Positions 53,144-62,390 of a stretch of DNA of 64,000 nucleotides are shown piece after piece. The position numbers and the translations under genes were made by a program. This DNA comes from JAVKMO01 sp031539345 (lineage in GTDB: Bacteria; Bacteroidota; Bacteroidia; Chitinophagales; Chitinophagaceae). Location of the stretch: contig JAVKMO010000007.1 in assembly GCA_031539345.1 (NCBI GenBank), positions 196,849 to 260,848 on the forward strand, in the 5' to 3' direction. The first letter of the stretch is position 1, and each line of letters opens with the position of its first letter. Under the pieces are notes generated by a model. That model had not been told where the DNA came from, ran no database searches, and worked only from the letters and a program-made list of their open reading frames with translations.

Positions 53144-56100
53144 TTAGTCGGCAAGAGGTTTCACTTCAGGTGCATTGACAAATTGTTTCATTTTGGTTAA
53201 TTCACAAAAAAAATCTCCAATTGTACTGACCTGCTGAATGGTTAAAATAACGCCCTTGAAGTTTTGCTTAATGCTTATTTTATTTGTGCCTTCTTGAATA
53301 TAGGTTAAGATTTTTTGAAAGATTTTTCCTTCATAAAAAGGCGAATTGCCATCGCTAATCAAAAAGCATTTGAGTTCTTTATTTTTCAAAATCAATTTTT
53401 CAAAACCAAGTTGAATACCCAATTTTCTACACTTCATAATCAAAAACAAATCATTGACTTGTTGGGGCAAAATGCCAAATCGGTCTTGCAATGATTGTTG
53501 TATTTGAAGGAGCGTTTCGTCGTTTTTTGCATCATTGATTTTTGTGTAATACTGCAATCGTTCTGGTGCTTGTTGAATATACGTATCAGGAATAAAAATT
53601 TCTAAATCGGTTTCAACAATACAATCTTCAACAAAAGCAAGGTTTTGAATGCTGTCTGCAAATAATTCTTTAAAGTCTTGTTGTTTCAATTCTCGCATCG
53701 CTTCATTTAAAATTTTTTGATAAGCGTCCAAACCAATTTCATTGATAAAACCGCTCTGTTCTGCTCCCAAAATATTACCTGCACCTCGTCTGTCTAAATC
53801 TTTCATGGCAATATGAAAGCCACTGCCTAAGTCGCTAAATTCTTCTATAATACGCAATTTCTTTTTTGATTCTACAGACAATAAATGCAAACTTGGTACC
53901 AATAAAAAACAGTGTGCTTTCAGATTATTTCTACCTACCCTGCCTCTTAATTGATGCAAATCACTCAGTCCAAATTCGTGTGCATTATTGATTAAAATGG
54001 TGTTTACATTCGTAATGTCCAAGCCACTTTCAATAATATTTGTAGAAAGCAATACGTCATATTTTTTGTCGATAAAATCTAACAATGTCGTTTCTAATTC
54101 TTTGCCTTCCATTTGTCCATGTGCGTGAGCAATGCTTAATGCAGGGCAAGCTTGTTGCAATAAGCCTTTCATTTCTAATAAGTTTTGAACGCGATTGTGA
54201 ACAAAGAACACTTGCCCGCCGCGTTCCACTTCATGTTCAATTTTATCTTTAATAAAATCAATTTGAAAACCGTGCACAACGGTTTCTACGGCTTGCCTGT
54301 TAGGTGGTGGCGTTGTTATTGTACTTAAATCTCTGGCTCCCATAAGGCTAAATTGCAAGGTGCGAGGAATGGGGGTTGCACTGAGTGTAAGGCAATCTAC
54401 ATGACTGTAATTGATTTTCAATAGGTCTTTTGCACCTACGCCAAATTTTTGTTCTTCATCAATAATCATCAATCCCAAATCTTTGAACTCAACTTTTTTG
54501 TTGAGCAAAGCATGTGTGCCAATAATGATGTTTAATTTCCCTTCACGCAATTCATCATAAATCATTTTTTTTTCGGCTGTACTTTTAAAGCGATTGACAA
54601 CATTTAGCGTAATTGGAAAATTCTGTAAGCGTTCAGAAAATGTTTTGTAATGCTGAAAAGCGAGTACCGTTGTTGGCACTAAAACAGCCACTTGTTTATT
54701 GTCTGAACAAGCTTTAAATGCTGCACGAATTGCCAATTCTGTTTTTCCAAAACCAACGTCCCCACAAATCAATCTATCCATTGGCGATGGCGATTCCATG
54801 TCTTTTTTAATGTCTGCATTCACTTTAATTTGGTCTGGTGTGTCTTCATACAAAAAAGAAAATTCCAACTCGTGTTGCATAAAATTGTCGGGTGAAAAAG
54901 CAAAGCCTTTATTGGCTTTTCGCTTGGCATAGACTTGGATTAAATCGAACGCCAATTCTTTAATTTTCTTTTTTGTTTTTTGTTTGATGCTCGCCCACAC
55001 ATCGCTACCAATTTTATGGATTGTTGGTGTACCTCCGTCTTTACTTTGATATTTCGACAGTTTGTAAAGGGCATTGATATTGACAAACAACACATCGTTG
55101 TCTTTGTAAATCATGCGCACACTTTCTTGCTGAACGCCATTGACGGTGATTTTTTGTAACCCACTAAATCGCCCTACGCCGTAATCAATATGCGTTAAGT
55201 AATCTCCCGTTTGCAGATTCTGTAAACTCTGAATGCTTAAAATTTTATCTTGTGAGTACGTTTTTTTTTCTTGAAATTTATGGTAGCGTTGAAAAATTTG
55301 ATGGTCTGTATAGCAGACAATTTTTGCTTGTATATCAACAAAACCTTCGTGCAATGGAAGGTTTAAAAAATGAAGTTCTAAGTTCGGAAAATATTGGTGA
55401 ACAATGCTTTGCACCCGCACAAATTGTTTTTCGTGCTGTGCTGCAATAAAAATAGCAAATCCTTTTTCTTGATATGCCGACAAATCTTGACTCAATAATT
55501 TGTAATCTCTATTATAGGCTGGCTGTGGTTTCGTGTCAAATTCGTACGCCTTTTCGTGGCGTTTAGTTTGAATAATAGAAGTGAATTTGTTGCAATTGGC
55601 AATCAGTTCTTCTTTTTCAAGAAGGTGAATGCGGTTTGTTTTTTTGTCTTCATCAATATCTTGTTTTGGATTGCCTATGGCGGCTTCTATTTTTTGTTGT
55701 AAAAGTGTCAAATCGTTTGTCCAATGTTCATTGTTTTCCAACACAAGCAAAGTGTCTTGTGGTAAAGCATCAAAAAAGGGAACAAGGCTTTTTTCATCTA
55801 TCAGTTCATTGACATTTGTGCTAATAGAAAATTGCGAAACTGCCGTTTCACTCAACTGCGTTTCTGGATTAAAAATGCGAATGCTTTCTACCAAAGAGCC
55901 TTTTAATTCGAGCCGATACGGCATGGTGTTTCCAAATGAAAAAACATCTATAATAAAACCTCGTACAGCATATTGACCAGCCTCATAAACAAAATCAACT
56001 TGTTCAAAATTTAAATTATACAAACGTTCAAACAACTCTTGCGTTTTTATTTTTTCATTTTTAGTAATGGTCAATTTTTGTTCTTGCAATCGTGTTGGAG

Positions 56101-56503
56101 AAACAATTTTTTCTGCAAGTGCTTGAGGATAAGAAATGAGTACACAAGGTTGCTGGGATAAAATTGCTTGTATGCCTTCTGTACGCAAAACGTGATTGCC
56201 TGTATGGTAGTGTAAAAATTTTTGATGTGCATAGCTTGTAGGAAAATAATGGACCGCATGTGTAGGCAAATATTTTTCTATGATAGAAAACACATACAAG
56301 GCTTTTTCTTCATTTTCGGCAATAAAAACAAGCGTTTGGATTTTGTTTTTTTGGGCGAGTGCAACAGCATAACACGACAACGAATCGCCGTATAAATTTT
56401 GAAGATAATAAGATGAAGGGATTTTTTTTTGTAACGTAGATTGAAGGCGCTCAAACTCTTCAACATGAACAATGCGTTGTAAAAGCATATCGCTTTGCTT
56501 CAT
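53144..56503 (-). CDS. mfd: Transcription-repair coupling factor
   Basis: About 1119 residues from the third codon of the frame (MKQSDM). Domains in order: a degenerate UvrB-like N-terminus (~1-330), an RNA-polymerase-interaction domain with GDYLTHIDYGVGRFSGL (~430-500), an SF2 helicase with Walker A GDVGFGKTELAIRAA, DEEQKFGV box, SATPIPRTLQFSL, and HGQMEGKELETTLLDF, IIESGLDITNVNTILI and QLRGRVGRNN in the second helicase lobe, and a C-terminal TRCF domain. It removes RNA polymerase stalled at lesions and recruits UvrA. Confidence 0.95.
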   Translation of the reverse strand: MKQSDMLLQRIVHVEEFERLQSTLQKKIPSSYYLQNLYGDSLSCYAVALAQKNKIQTLVFIAENEEKALYVFSIIEKYLPTHAVHYFPTSYAHQKFLHYHTGNHVLRTEGIQAILSQQPCVLISYPQALAEKIVSPTRLQEQKLTITKNEKIKTQELFERLYNLNFEQVDFVYEAGQYAVRGFIIDVFSFGNTMPYRLELKGSLVESIRIFNPETQLSETAVSQFSISTNVNELIDEKSLVPFFDALPQDTLLVLENNEHWTNDLTLLQQKIEAAIGNPKQDIDEDKKTNRIHLLEKEELIANCNKFTSIIQTKRHEKAYEFDTKPQPAYNRDYKLLSQDLSAYQEKGFAIFIAAQHEKQFVRVQSIVHQYFPNLELHFLNLPLHEGFVDIQAKIVCYTDHQIFQRYHKFQEKKTYSQDKILSIQSLQNLQTGDYLTHIDYGVGRFSGLQKITVNGVQQESVRMIYKDNDVLFVNINALYKLSKYQSKDGGTPTIHKIGSDVWASIKQKTKKKIKELAFDLIQVYAKRKANKGFAFSPDNFMQHELEFSFLYEDTPDQIKVNADIKKDMESPSPMDRLICGDVGFGKTELAIRAAFKACSDNKQVAVLVPTTVLAFQHYKTFSERLQNFPITLNVVNRFKSTAEKKMIYDELREGKLNIIIGTHALLNKKVEFKDLGLMIIDEEQKFGVGAKDLLKINYSHVDCLTLSATPIPRTLQFSLMGARDLSTITTPPPNRQAVETVVHGFQIDFIKDKIEHEVERGGQVFFVHNRVQNLLEMKGLLQQACPALSIAHAHGQMEGKELETTLLDFIDKKYDVLLSTNIIESGLDITNVNTILINNAHEFGLSDLHQLRGRVGRNNLKAHCFLLVPSLHLLSVESKKKLRIIEEFSDLGSGFHIAMKDLDRRGAGNILGAEQSGFINEIGLDAYQKILNEAMRELKQQDFKELFADSIQNLAFVEDCIVETDLEIFIPDTYIQQAPERLQYYTKINDAKNDETLLQIQQSLQDRFGILPQQVNDLFLIMKCRKLGIQLGFEKLILKNKELKCFLISDGNSPFYEGKIFQKILTYIQEGTNKISIKQNFKGVILTIQQVSTIGDFFCELTKMKQFVNAPEVKPLAD

Positions 56504-56610
56504 AAACAATAATCTTAGTTCTTTGGTTAAAGCCGTGAATGTATTTTTCTAACGCAAACAGAAAAGCCAAAACCCGATAAGTGATTGTTATTGCAACTTG
56601 AAAAAAATAA

Positions 56611-56639
56611 TTGTTCAGTAATGTAAAAATATATATTCG
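56611..56639 (+). promoter_or_regulatory. Promoter of tuf
   Basis: TTG at 56611-56613 and TATATTCG at 56632-56639 are separated by 18 bp, matching the Bacteroidota -33 TTTG and -7 TAnnTTTG layout with one mismatch in the -7 box. It leaves a leader of about 50 nt before the tuf ATG. Confidence 0.55.
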
Positions 56640-56695
56640 TCGGCTTATCGAAAAAAATCAACTTATTATTAACATCACAATTAAAACAAAACACA

Positions 56696-57883
56696 ATGGC
56701 AAAAGAAACATTTAAGAGGGACAAGCCCCACGTAAACATTGGCACTATCGGTCACGTTGATCATGGTAAAACAACCTTAACCGCAGCCATCACTGCAATT
56801 CTTGCAAAAAAAGGGTTTGCAGAAGCAAAAAAATATGACGAAATTGATGCTGCCCCAGAAGAAAAAGAAAGAGGTATTACCATCAATACTGCTCACGTAG
56901 AATATCAAACAGAAAAAAGACACTATGCTCACGTAGATTGTCCAGGTCACGCTGACTATGTAAAAAATATGATTACTGGTGCTGCTCAAATGGATGGTGC
57001 AATTTTAGTTGTTGCTTCTACTGATGGTCCAATGCCACAAACAAGAGAACATATCTTACTTGCTCGTCAGGTTGGTGTTCCTCGTATTGTTGTGTTTATG
57101 AACAAAGTAGATTTAGTTGATGACACAGAATTGTTAGACTTAGTAGAAATGGAAATTAGAGGCTTGTTAAGTTCTTATGGATTTGACGGCGATAATACCC
57201 CAATCATTAAAGGCTCTGCAACAGGTGCTTTAGCTGGTGACGACAAATGGGTAGGTGCAATTGGAGAATTGATGGACGCTGTAGATGAATACATTCCATT
57301 GCCTCCACGTCCAGTTGATCAACCTTTCTTAATGTCTGTAGAAGACGTGTTTACGATTACAGGTCGTGGAACTGTTGCAACAGGAAGAATTGAAAGAGGA
57401 ATTATCAAAGTGGGCGAAAACGTTGATATCGTTGGCTTTAACGAGCAATCTTTAAAATCAACTGTTACAGGCGTAGAAATGTTTAGAAAATTATTAGACC
57501 AAGGACAAGCTGGTGATAACGCAGGTTTATTGTTAAGAGGTATTGAAAAAGAAGCCATCAACAGAGGTATGGTTCTTTGTGCTCCAGGAACAATAACTCC
57601 GCATACAGAATTTAAATGTGAAGTGTACGTGTTAAGCAAAGAAGAAGGTGGAAGACATACTCCATTCTTTAATAAATATCGTCCTCAATTTTATTTCAGA
57701 ACAACTGACGTAACAGGAGAAGTAACCTTAAACGCAGGAACAGAAATGATTATGCCAGGTGATAACACAAGCATTACTGTAAAATTAATTGCCCCAATTG
57801 CGATGGAAAAAGGATTAAAATTCGCTATCCGTGAAGGCGGAAGAACAGTGGGTGCAGGACAAGTAACAGACATCATCAAATAA
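56696..57883 (+). CDS. tuf: Translation elongation factor Tu
   Basis: 395 residues. GTPase motifs: GHVDHGKTTL (P-loop), the switch region PEEKERGITINTAHVEYQ, DCPGHADYVKN and NKVDLVD; domains 2 and 3 follow (GRGTVATGRIERG, HTPFFNKYRPQFYFRTTDVTG in outline, GGRTVGAGQV at the end). It delivers aminoacyl-tRNA to the ribosome. It is monocistronic, with its own promoter and a strong terminator. The usual companions (secE, nusG, rplK, tRNA-Trp or the str operon) are absent. Confidence 0.97.
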   Translation: MAKETFKRDKPHVNIGTIGHVDHGKTTLTAAITAILAKKGFAEAKKYDEIDAAPEEKERGITINTAHVEYQTEKRHYAHVDCPGHADYVKNMITGAAQMDGAILVVASTDGPMPQTREHILLARQVGVPRIVVFMNKVDLVDDTELLDLVEMEIRGLLSSYGFDGDNTPIIKGSATGALAGDDKWVGAIGELMDAVDEYIPLPPRPVDQPFLMSVEDVFTITGRGTVATGRIERGIIKVGENVDIVGFNEQSLKSTVTGVEMFRKLLDQGQAGDNAGLLLRGIEKEAINRGMVLCAPGTITPHTEFKCEVYVLSKEEGGRHTPFFNKYRPQFYFRTTDVTGEVTLNAGTEMIMPGDNTSITVKLIAPIAMEKGLKFAIREGGRTVGAGQVTDIIK

Positions 57884-57903
57884 ACTTTTCTTCATTTCTT
57901 TGT

Positions 57904-57937
57904 AAGCCGTTAAGATTTTCTTAGCGGCTTTTTTTTA
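57904..57937 (+). terminator. Intrinsic terminator of tuf
   Basis: AAGCCGTTAAGA and TCTTAGCGGCTT form a 12-bp stem with one G-T pair around a TTT loop, followed by a run of T residues. It lies 20 bp after the tuf stop. Confidence 0.85.
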
Positions 57938-57953
57938 TTCAAACACAAAAACG

Positions 57954-58745
57954 ATGACAAAAATTGCAATTATTGGCGTTGGAAATTTAGGCGGAGCTAT
58001 CGCCAATGGCTTATTAAAAAGTAAATTTATTACAGCCAACAACTTAACGATGAGCCGCAGAAATACAAGTGCTTTAGAAGAGTATAAAAAAATGGGCGTT
58101 GAAATTACAAGCGACAACCGCAAGGCGATTAAAAATGCCGACCTCATTGTTTTAAGCGTCAAACCGTTTAACTGTTTAGATATTTTAAAAGAAATTAAAA
58201 AAGACCTCAAAAAAAATCAAGTTATCATATCTCCCATTACTGGCGTATGGTTTGCGGATATGGAAAAAATAATTGGCACACAAATTCCCATTGTCAGAGC
58301 AATGCCGAATACGGCGATTGCAATACAAGAAAGTCTCACAGCAATTTGTTGTAACGATGCCGTAACAGAGGAACAAAAAAATCTTGTCAAAAAAATATTT
58401 GACCAGTTGGGAGTGTCCGTGTTTATTGAAGAAAAGCTGATGGATTCGGCGACCGTTCTTGGTGCTTGTGGCATTGCGTATGCACTTCGATTTATTCGTG
58501 CCAACATTCAAGGAGGCATAGAAATTGGTTTTGATTCGCAAACAGCAAATATTATCGCCAACCAAACAATTAAAGGTGCTGCAGAATTATTGATACAAAC
58601 AAAAAATCACCCAGAACAAGAAATCGATAAAGTAACCACGCCAAAAGGTTGCACCATTGCAGGCATCAACGAAATGGAACATCAGGGTTTTAGTTCGTCT
58701 TTAATCAAAGGTATTATCACGTCTTACAAAAAAATAACAGGGTAA
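57954..58745 (+). CDS. proC: Pyrroline-5-carboxylate reductase
   Basis: 263 residues. The N-terminal Rossmann motif is IIGVGNLGGAIANGLL, followed by LIVLSVKPFN and VRAMPNTAIAIQESLTAI; the C-terminal dimerisation helix bundle ends in TTPKGCTIAGINEMEHQGF, the ProC signature. It makes proline from pyrroline-5-carboxylate with NAD(P)H. It stands between tuf and the potassium channel, 70 bp after the tuf stop. Confidence 0.95.
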   Translation: MTKIAIIGVGNLGGAIANGLLKSKFITANNLTMSRRNTSALEEYKKMGVEITSDNRKAIKNADLIVLSVKPFNCLDILKEIKKDLKKNQVIISPITGVWFADMEKIIGTQIPIVRAMPNTAIAIQESLTAICCNDAVTEEQKNLVKKIFDQLGVSVFIEEKLMDSATVLGACGIAYALRFIRANIQGGIEIGFDSQTANIIANQTIKGAAELLIQTKNHPEQEIDKVTTPKGCTIAGINEMEHQGFSSSLIKGIITSYKKITG

Positions 58746-58780
58746 CATTTCAATATCAAATCGTCAAACCACTTCGTGAT

Positions 58781-59455
58781 ATGAAAAACAAATTTGAAGA
58801 AAAGCTGCCTTTGTTTCAAATTGTCATTGTTGTTTTATCGCTGTATATTTTAATCTCACTCATCATTTCGTCGTTTGTCCGTTTAGAGCCAGAGATTCAA
58901 AAACTACTCCAAGACATTGACAATTTTATTTGCATTATTTTTTTGATTGATTTTTTTATTCGATTCAAACAAGCAAAGAATAAAGTCAAGTTTATGAAAT
59001 GGGGTTGAATCGATTTGATTTCGAGCATTCCCATGTTAGACGCTTTTAGAAGTGGCAGATTGTTGCGATTAGTCAATCTGTTGAGAATTTTGCGTGCCTT
59101 TCGTTCTGCAAAAGTATTGGGGAGTTTTGTGTTCAAACAAAAACAAAACGGAGCTTTTACAACGGCGAGCATTTTTGCCATTCTGATGATTATTTTTTCT
59201 TCAATTTCTATTTTAGAAGTAGAAACAACCCCAAATGCAAATATCAAATCTGCCGAAGATGCTTTGTGGTGGTCTTTTTCAACAATTACAACTGTTGGCT
59301 ATGGCGACAAATATCCTGTAACCACAGCAGGCAGACTCATTGGAGTTGTTTTGATGACGGCTGGCGTAGGCTTATTTGGCGTATTTACTGGATTTATTGC
59401 TTCATGGTTTGTTGAAATTCATAAGAAAGAAGAACCCTCAAATAAAGAAGAATAA
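58781..59455 (+). pseudogene. Voltage-gated K+ channel with in-frame TGA
   Basis: One reading frame of 224 sense codons is interrupted only by TGA at 59006-59008, between KWG and IDLISSIPMLD. Reading through gives six transmembrane segments: S1 VIVVLSLYILISLII, S2 ICIIFLIDFFIRF, S3 around the stop, an Arg-rich S4 (FRSGRLLRLVNLLRILRAFRS), S5, the pore with the K+ filter TTVGYGD and S6. In homologues a Trp is expected at the stop position (TGG to TGA), as I recall. IclR and polA here end in TGA, so UGA is a normal stop. A point nonsense mutation is likeliest. Confidence 0.8.
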
Positions 59456-59711
59456 CAAGCAAACAACACATACAAATGCCCTATTTAATGGTTCACAGCA
59501 TAATGATATCAAACGCAATCGTAATAAAAATAAAAATCAGAACCTTCTGTTTGAAGCGATGTTCAATTGAAGCAGAAAACAAGATGAAGAAATAAAAAAA
59601 GTGTTTTTGTTTGCAGTAGATTAGAATTGAAAATGTTCAAATTAAGCACTGCCCCCCACTTTTGGCAAACCCTTGTTGTACGCTGTTTTTTTTCTTAGGT
59701 TCGTTTGTTGT
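59456..59711. other. Non-coding region with cassette-border-like sequence
   Basis: No supported gene. At about 59645-59692 lies a stretch with GCACTGCC, CACTTTTGGCAAACCC and TTGTTGTACGCTG that looks like short repeats often seen at borders of accessory cassettes in Bacteroidota (from memory). It marks the left edge of the restriction-modification remnants. Confidence 0.3.
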
Positions 59712-60086
59712 TTAGTTTAAAAGTATCTCTTCTATTTCTTCATTGGCTTTTTTGAGCAAGTCTTTTGTTTGGTCTTTTAGAGATTAGTTGCGAATGTTGG
59801 TAATATGCTCGGCTATTTCTTTTTGTGTGTCAAGCGGAGGAACTGCACTACTAATAATTTCTTTATCAGAAGTTACAATATAACTTCCTGTATTGCTTTC
59901 TATATTTTCTAAACCTAAATAAGGTAAATTTTTAGGTATTTCTTTTACATTTTTTTTCTTAAATGAAGATACAAATTTTAAAGATTCAAGTTTATGACTT
60001 GATTTTTTAAGTGCATCAATTATGCTTCTTCTTTCAAAATGATATGTATTTGGGTTCCAACGCTTTTCCATTTCACTTTTCTGCAA
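59712..60086 (-). pseudogene. HsdS (type I restriction specificity) fragment with in-frame stop
   Basis: The frame from TTG 60086 encodes ERRSIIDALKKSSHKLESLKFV, a target-recognition-domain piece (LPYLGLENIESNTG) and the conserved end VPPLDTQKEIAEHI. A TAA at 59784-59786 interrupts it; beyond it the same frame gives SLKDQTKDLLKKANEEIEEILLN to 59712, the typical coiled-coil tail. The frame is also open upstream to about 60130. About two thirds of a normal HsdS is missing, so this is a remnant of the specificity subunit. Confidence 0.65.
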
Positions 60087-60136
60087 AATGAAAACTCGTT
60101 TTGGGTTCAGTTTCTTTGAAATAGTATAACTGCTGA

Positions 60137-61140
60137 TTACTTTTTAGGCTTTTGGGGGGGTAGTTTTTTCGCAGTATTTTCTATTTGTTTTACAAAGTGT
60201 TTTTCTCCTTCCGATAGTTCATTTTTGGTTTTTTCTTTATATTTTTCATACTCGGCATTTGCTTTTTTTAATGCCTGTGTATGGCTTACTGTTCCTGCAT
60301 TTTGTAAAATATTATTGCCTGTCATTCTCACAAAATCGTTTAAGCGTTCTATCCAATCTTTCATATACATTGGCTTTCGGTTCAATGCTTGTAATTCGGC
60401 TAGCTCTAAGTAAGCAGTTACCATTCTGTTCAGCACATTCAGTTCGTTTTCGTTCAAATAGTTTTTAGCTATTTCGGCTTCCTGTTTTGTGGGCTTCTTC
60501 CTTTAATATGGGTTAAACCAAGATTTGGCTTTTTTGAATCAATGCGTTGGTAAATAATTTCGGCTGCTGTGTTTCCGTGTGCTGCCCAGTGCATTTTATT
60601 TTGCACGGTTTGAAAAAACTGAATGGATATTTCTAACTTGGCATCATAGTCAATACTGGTAGCGTAAATATCTAATACCTTTCTCCAAAATACTTTTTCG
60701 GAAGAACGTATATCACGAATACGTGCCAATAATTCTTCAAAATAATTACCGCCACCTGCTTGTTTCAGCAAATCATCGTTCATTGTAAATCCTTTTACAA
60801 TATATTCTCTTAATCGTGCTGTTGCCCATTGGCGAAATTTTGTTCCCTGTTGGCTTTTTACTCGGTAGCCTACTGAAATTATCACGTCAAGGTTGTAGTA
60901 ATTAGTTTCATAAGTTTTGCCATCATTGGCAGTTGTTCGGAAATTCCGAACAACTGAATACTCAACCAATTCTCCCTCCTCAAAAATATTTTTGATATGT
61001 TCGCTAATGGTAGCTTTTGATTTTTGAAAAAGTTCGCATAACTGGGCTTGTGTTAGCCAAACGGTTTCATTTTCTAAACGGGTTTCTATTTTTGTATTAC
61101 CGTCTTCGGTTTGGTAAATAATTATTTTTGTGTTTTCCAT
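60137..61140 (-). pseudogene. RhuM-family protein, frameshifted
   Basis: The first 223-codon part has the RhuM/Fic-like N-terminus (WLTQAQLCELFQKSKATISEHIKNI, VGYRVKSQQGTKFRQWAT, LEISIQFFQTVQNKMHWAAHG). The rest (NENELNVLNRMVTAYLELAELQ) follows in another frame. The join near 60495 needs one extra base: KGKKPTKQEAEIAKNYL would be restored by one more A. RhuM genes are commonly embedded in type I restriction loci of unknown benefit. Both halves are well conserved, so the lesion may be recent or a sequencing error. Confidence 0.75.
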
Positions 61141-61142
61141 TT

Positions 61143-61505
61143 TTACTTTTCAGTCTTATTGATGTGAGCAATAAACTTTTGTAGTTCTTTGCCTATTTCT
61201 ATCAATTCGTTATTGTTGGTGTTTCTGCCTGTGGCATCGTAGCCAATATTTTCGGCTATTGCCATAAAAATGGGCTAATCGTCTAAGGCTATTTGTTTTG
61301 CAAGAAAATACTTTTCGGTTAGTTCTTCTTTAAACAAGTTTACTTTATCGGTAAAAGCAGTTTGTACAGCAGATTTGTCGGCTTGTACTTTTTCTTCTGG
61401 ATTGTTGTAATTTCTTTTCTTGTTTTGGTGGATATATGTGATAAAGTTCTTGTCTTCGTCAAAGCGAATAAGTCCTTTTTCTATGCCTGTATCTATTAAA
61501 TTCAT
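61143..61505 (-). pseudogene. Type I DNA methylase (HsdM-like) relic with internal deletion and stop
   Basis: The frame begins like a Bacteroidota N-6 DNA methylase (IDTGIEKGLIRFDEDK, NKKRNYNNPEEKVQADK) but after ~45 codons jumps to a methylase C-terminus (AIAENIGYDATGRNTNNNEL, LQKFIAHINKTEK). A TAG at 61275-61277 splits it between LDD and PIFMA. Roughly 600 codons of catalytic domain are gone, so no methylase activity is possible. It lies 3 bp upstream of the RhuM gene start. Confidence 0.65.
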
Positions 61506-61597
61506 TCTTTAAAATGTCAAATTATGATAAGTCGCAAATTTACAATTTTTAAATTGCTTGTCTGCTACTAACTTAGTTCTAAAATACCCTCCTGTCC

Positions 61598-61695
61598 ACT
61601 TGTAGGATGGTTGGCTTGGTAGCTCTTTTGGATTTTTTAGCGTTGGTTTGTGCGTTGGTCAAAATGCAAATGTGCTACCAAAAGCGTTGGCTGTC
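61598..61695. repeat. Imperfect inverted repeat with GCGTTGG direct repeats
   Basis: TTGGTAGC (61616-61623) and GCTACCAA (61674-61681) are inverted about 50 bp apart. GCGTTGG or GTTGGC occurs several times within and beside it. The layout resembles a recombination or cassette border, between the methylase relic and the DUF6602 gene. Confidence 0.4.
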
Positions 61696-61698
61696 TGT

Positions 61699-62388
61699 CT
61701 AATTGTCTAGAACTCCTTTTATCATTTTTATAAAGTCTTCAACAGAAGGTAAATTTTCTGAAAGGTCATAGTCGCCTGTTGAAAATTCTGAACTGTCTTT
61801 GCGTATAAAAAATTGTGTCGTGTTGGTATGGTCTTCAAATTCTTCTTGGTCTATGCAAACTACAAAGTCAATAAATGGATAGTCAATTTCTATTTCGTCA
61901 TTTTGAATATACATTAAATTTACTTCGTCATATTCGTAACCAAAGCGTTTTAAAATAGTTGTCTTTTCAAGATTGATTTATAGCAAAAAATACCACAAAG
62001 AGGTTGTCTGTCAAGGCAGTTTTCTTTAATAAATTTTGCTCTGCTGTTAAATGCTTTGAAGTCGTCTGTTGTAGCATTAGTTTTTACTTCCAAAATAATT
62101 TTGCAATCCTCTGCATTATAGGCAATAAGTTCAGGCGTAAATGAAGCATTTATTGCATTTTTATGCGGAAGAATTAAATCAATTTGACCTTCGCTATTTT
62201 CATTGTCGAGATAAACAACACCTCTAAGTATTTCTAAATTGGCACCTTTAAAATGCTTTTCAATTATGTCTTTAATAAAATATTCTCTTACTGCACCTCG
62301 TGTAGGCATATGCTGAATAATCTCTGCTACATCACTTTTTGCATTGGGTAATTTTGAAGTATATGTAAAGTATGCTGCCGAAACTCAT
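61699..62388 (-). pseudogene. DUF6602-like (PDDEXK-type) protein, two frameshifts
   Basis: Three open pieces join into one protein of ~229 residues. After ATG 62388 one base too many shifts the frame (MSSAAYFTYTSKLPNAK is restored by removing one T). The central piece MPTRGAVREYFIKDII to LEVKTNATTDDF is in frame. Near 61970 a missing base shifts to KTTILKRFGYEYDEVN and the end IKMIKGVLDN at 61699. The DLILPHKN and IILEVK residues suggest a PDDEXK-like nuclease fold. The gene follows the HsdM-HsdS frame by 2 bp. Confidence 0.65.
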
Positions 62389-62390
62389 TT

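Noticed and set aside
59006..59008. UGA recoded as tryptophan genome-wide
   Set aside because: IclR (17199-17201) and polA (31934-31936) end in TGA at the expected C-termini, so UGA is a normal stop codon here.
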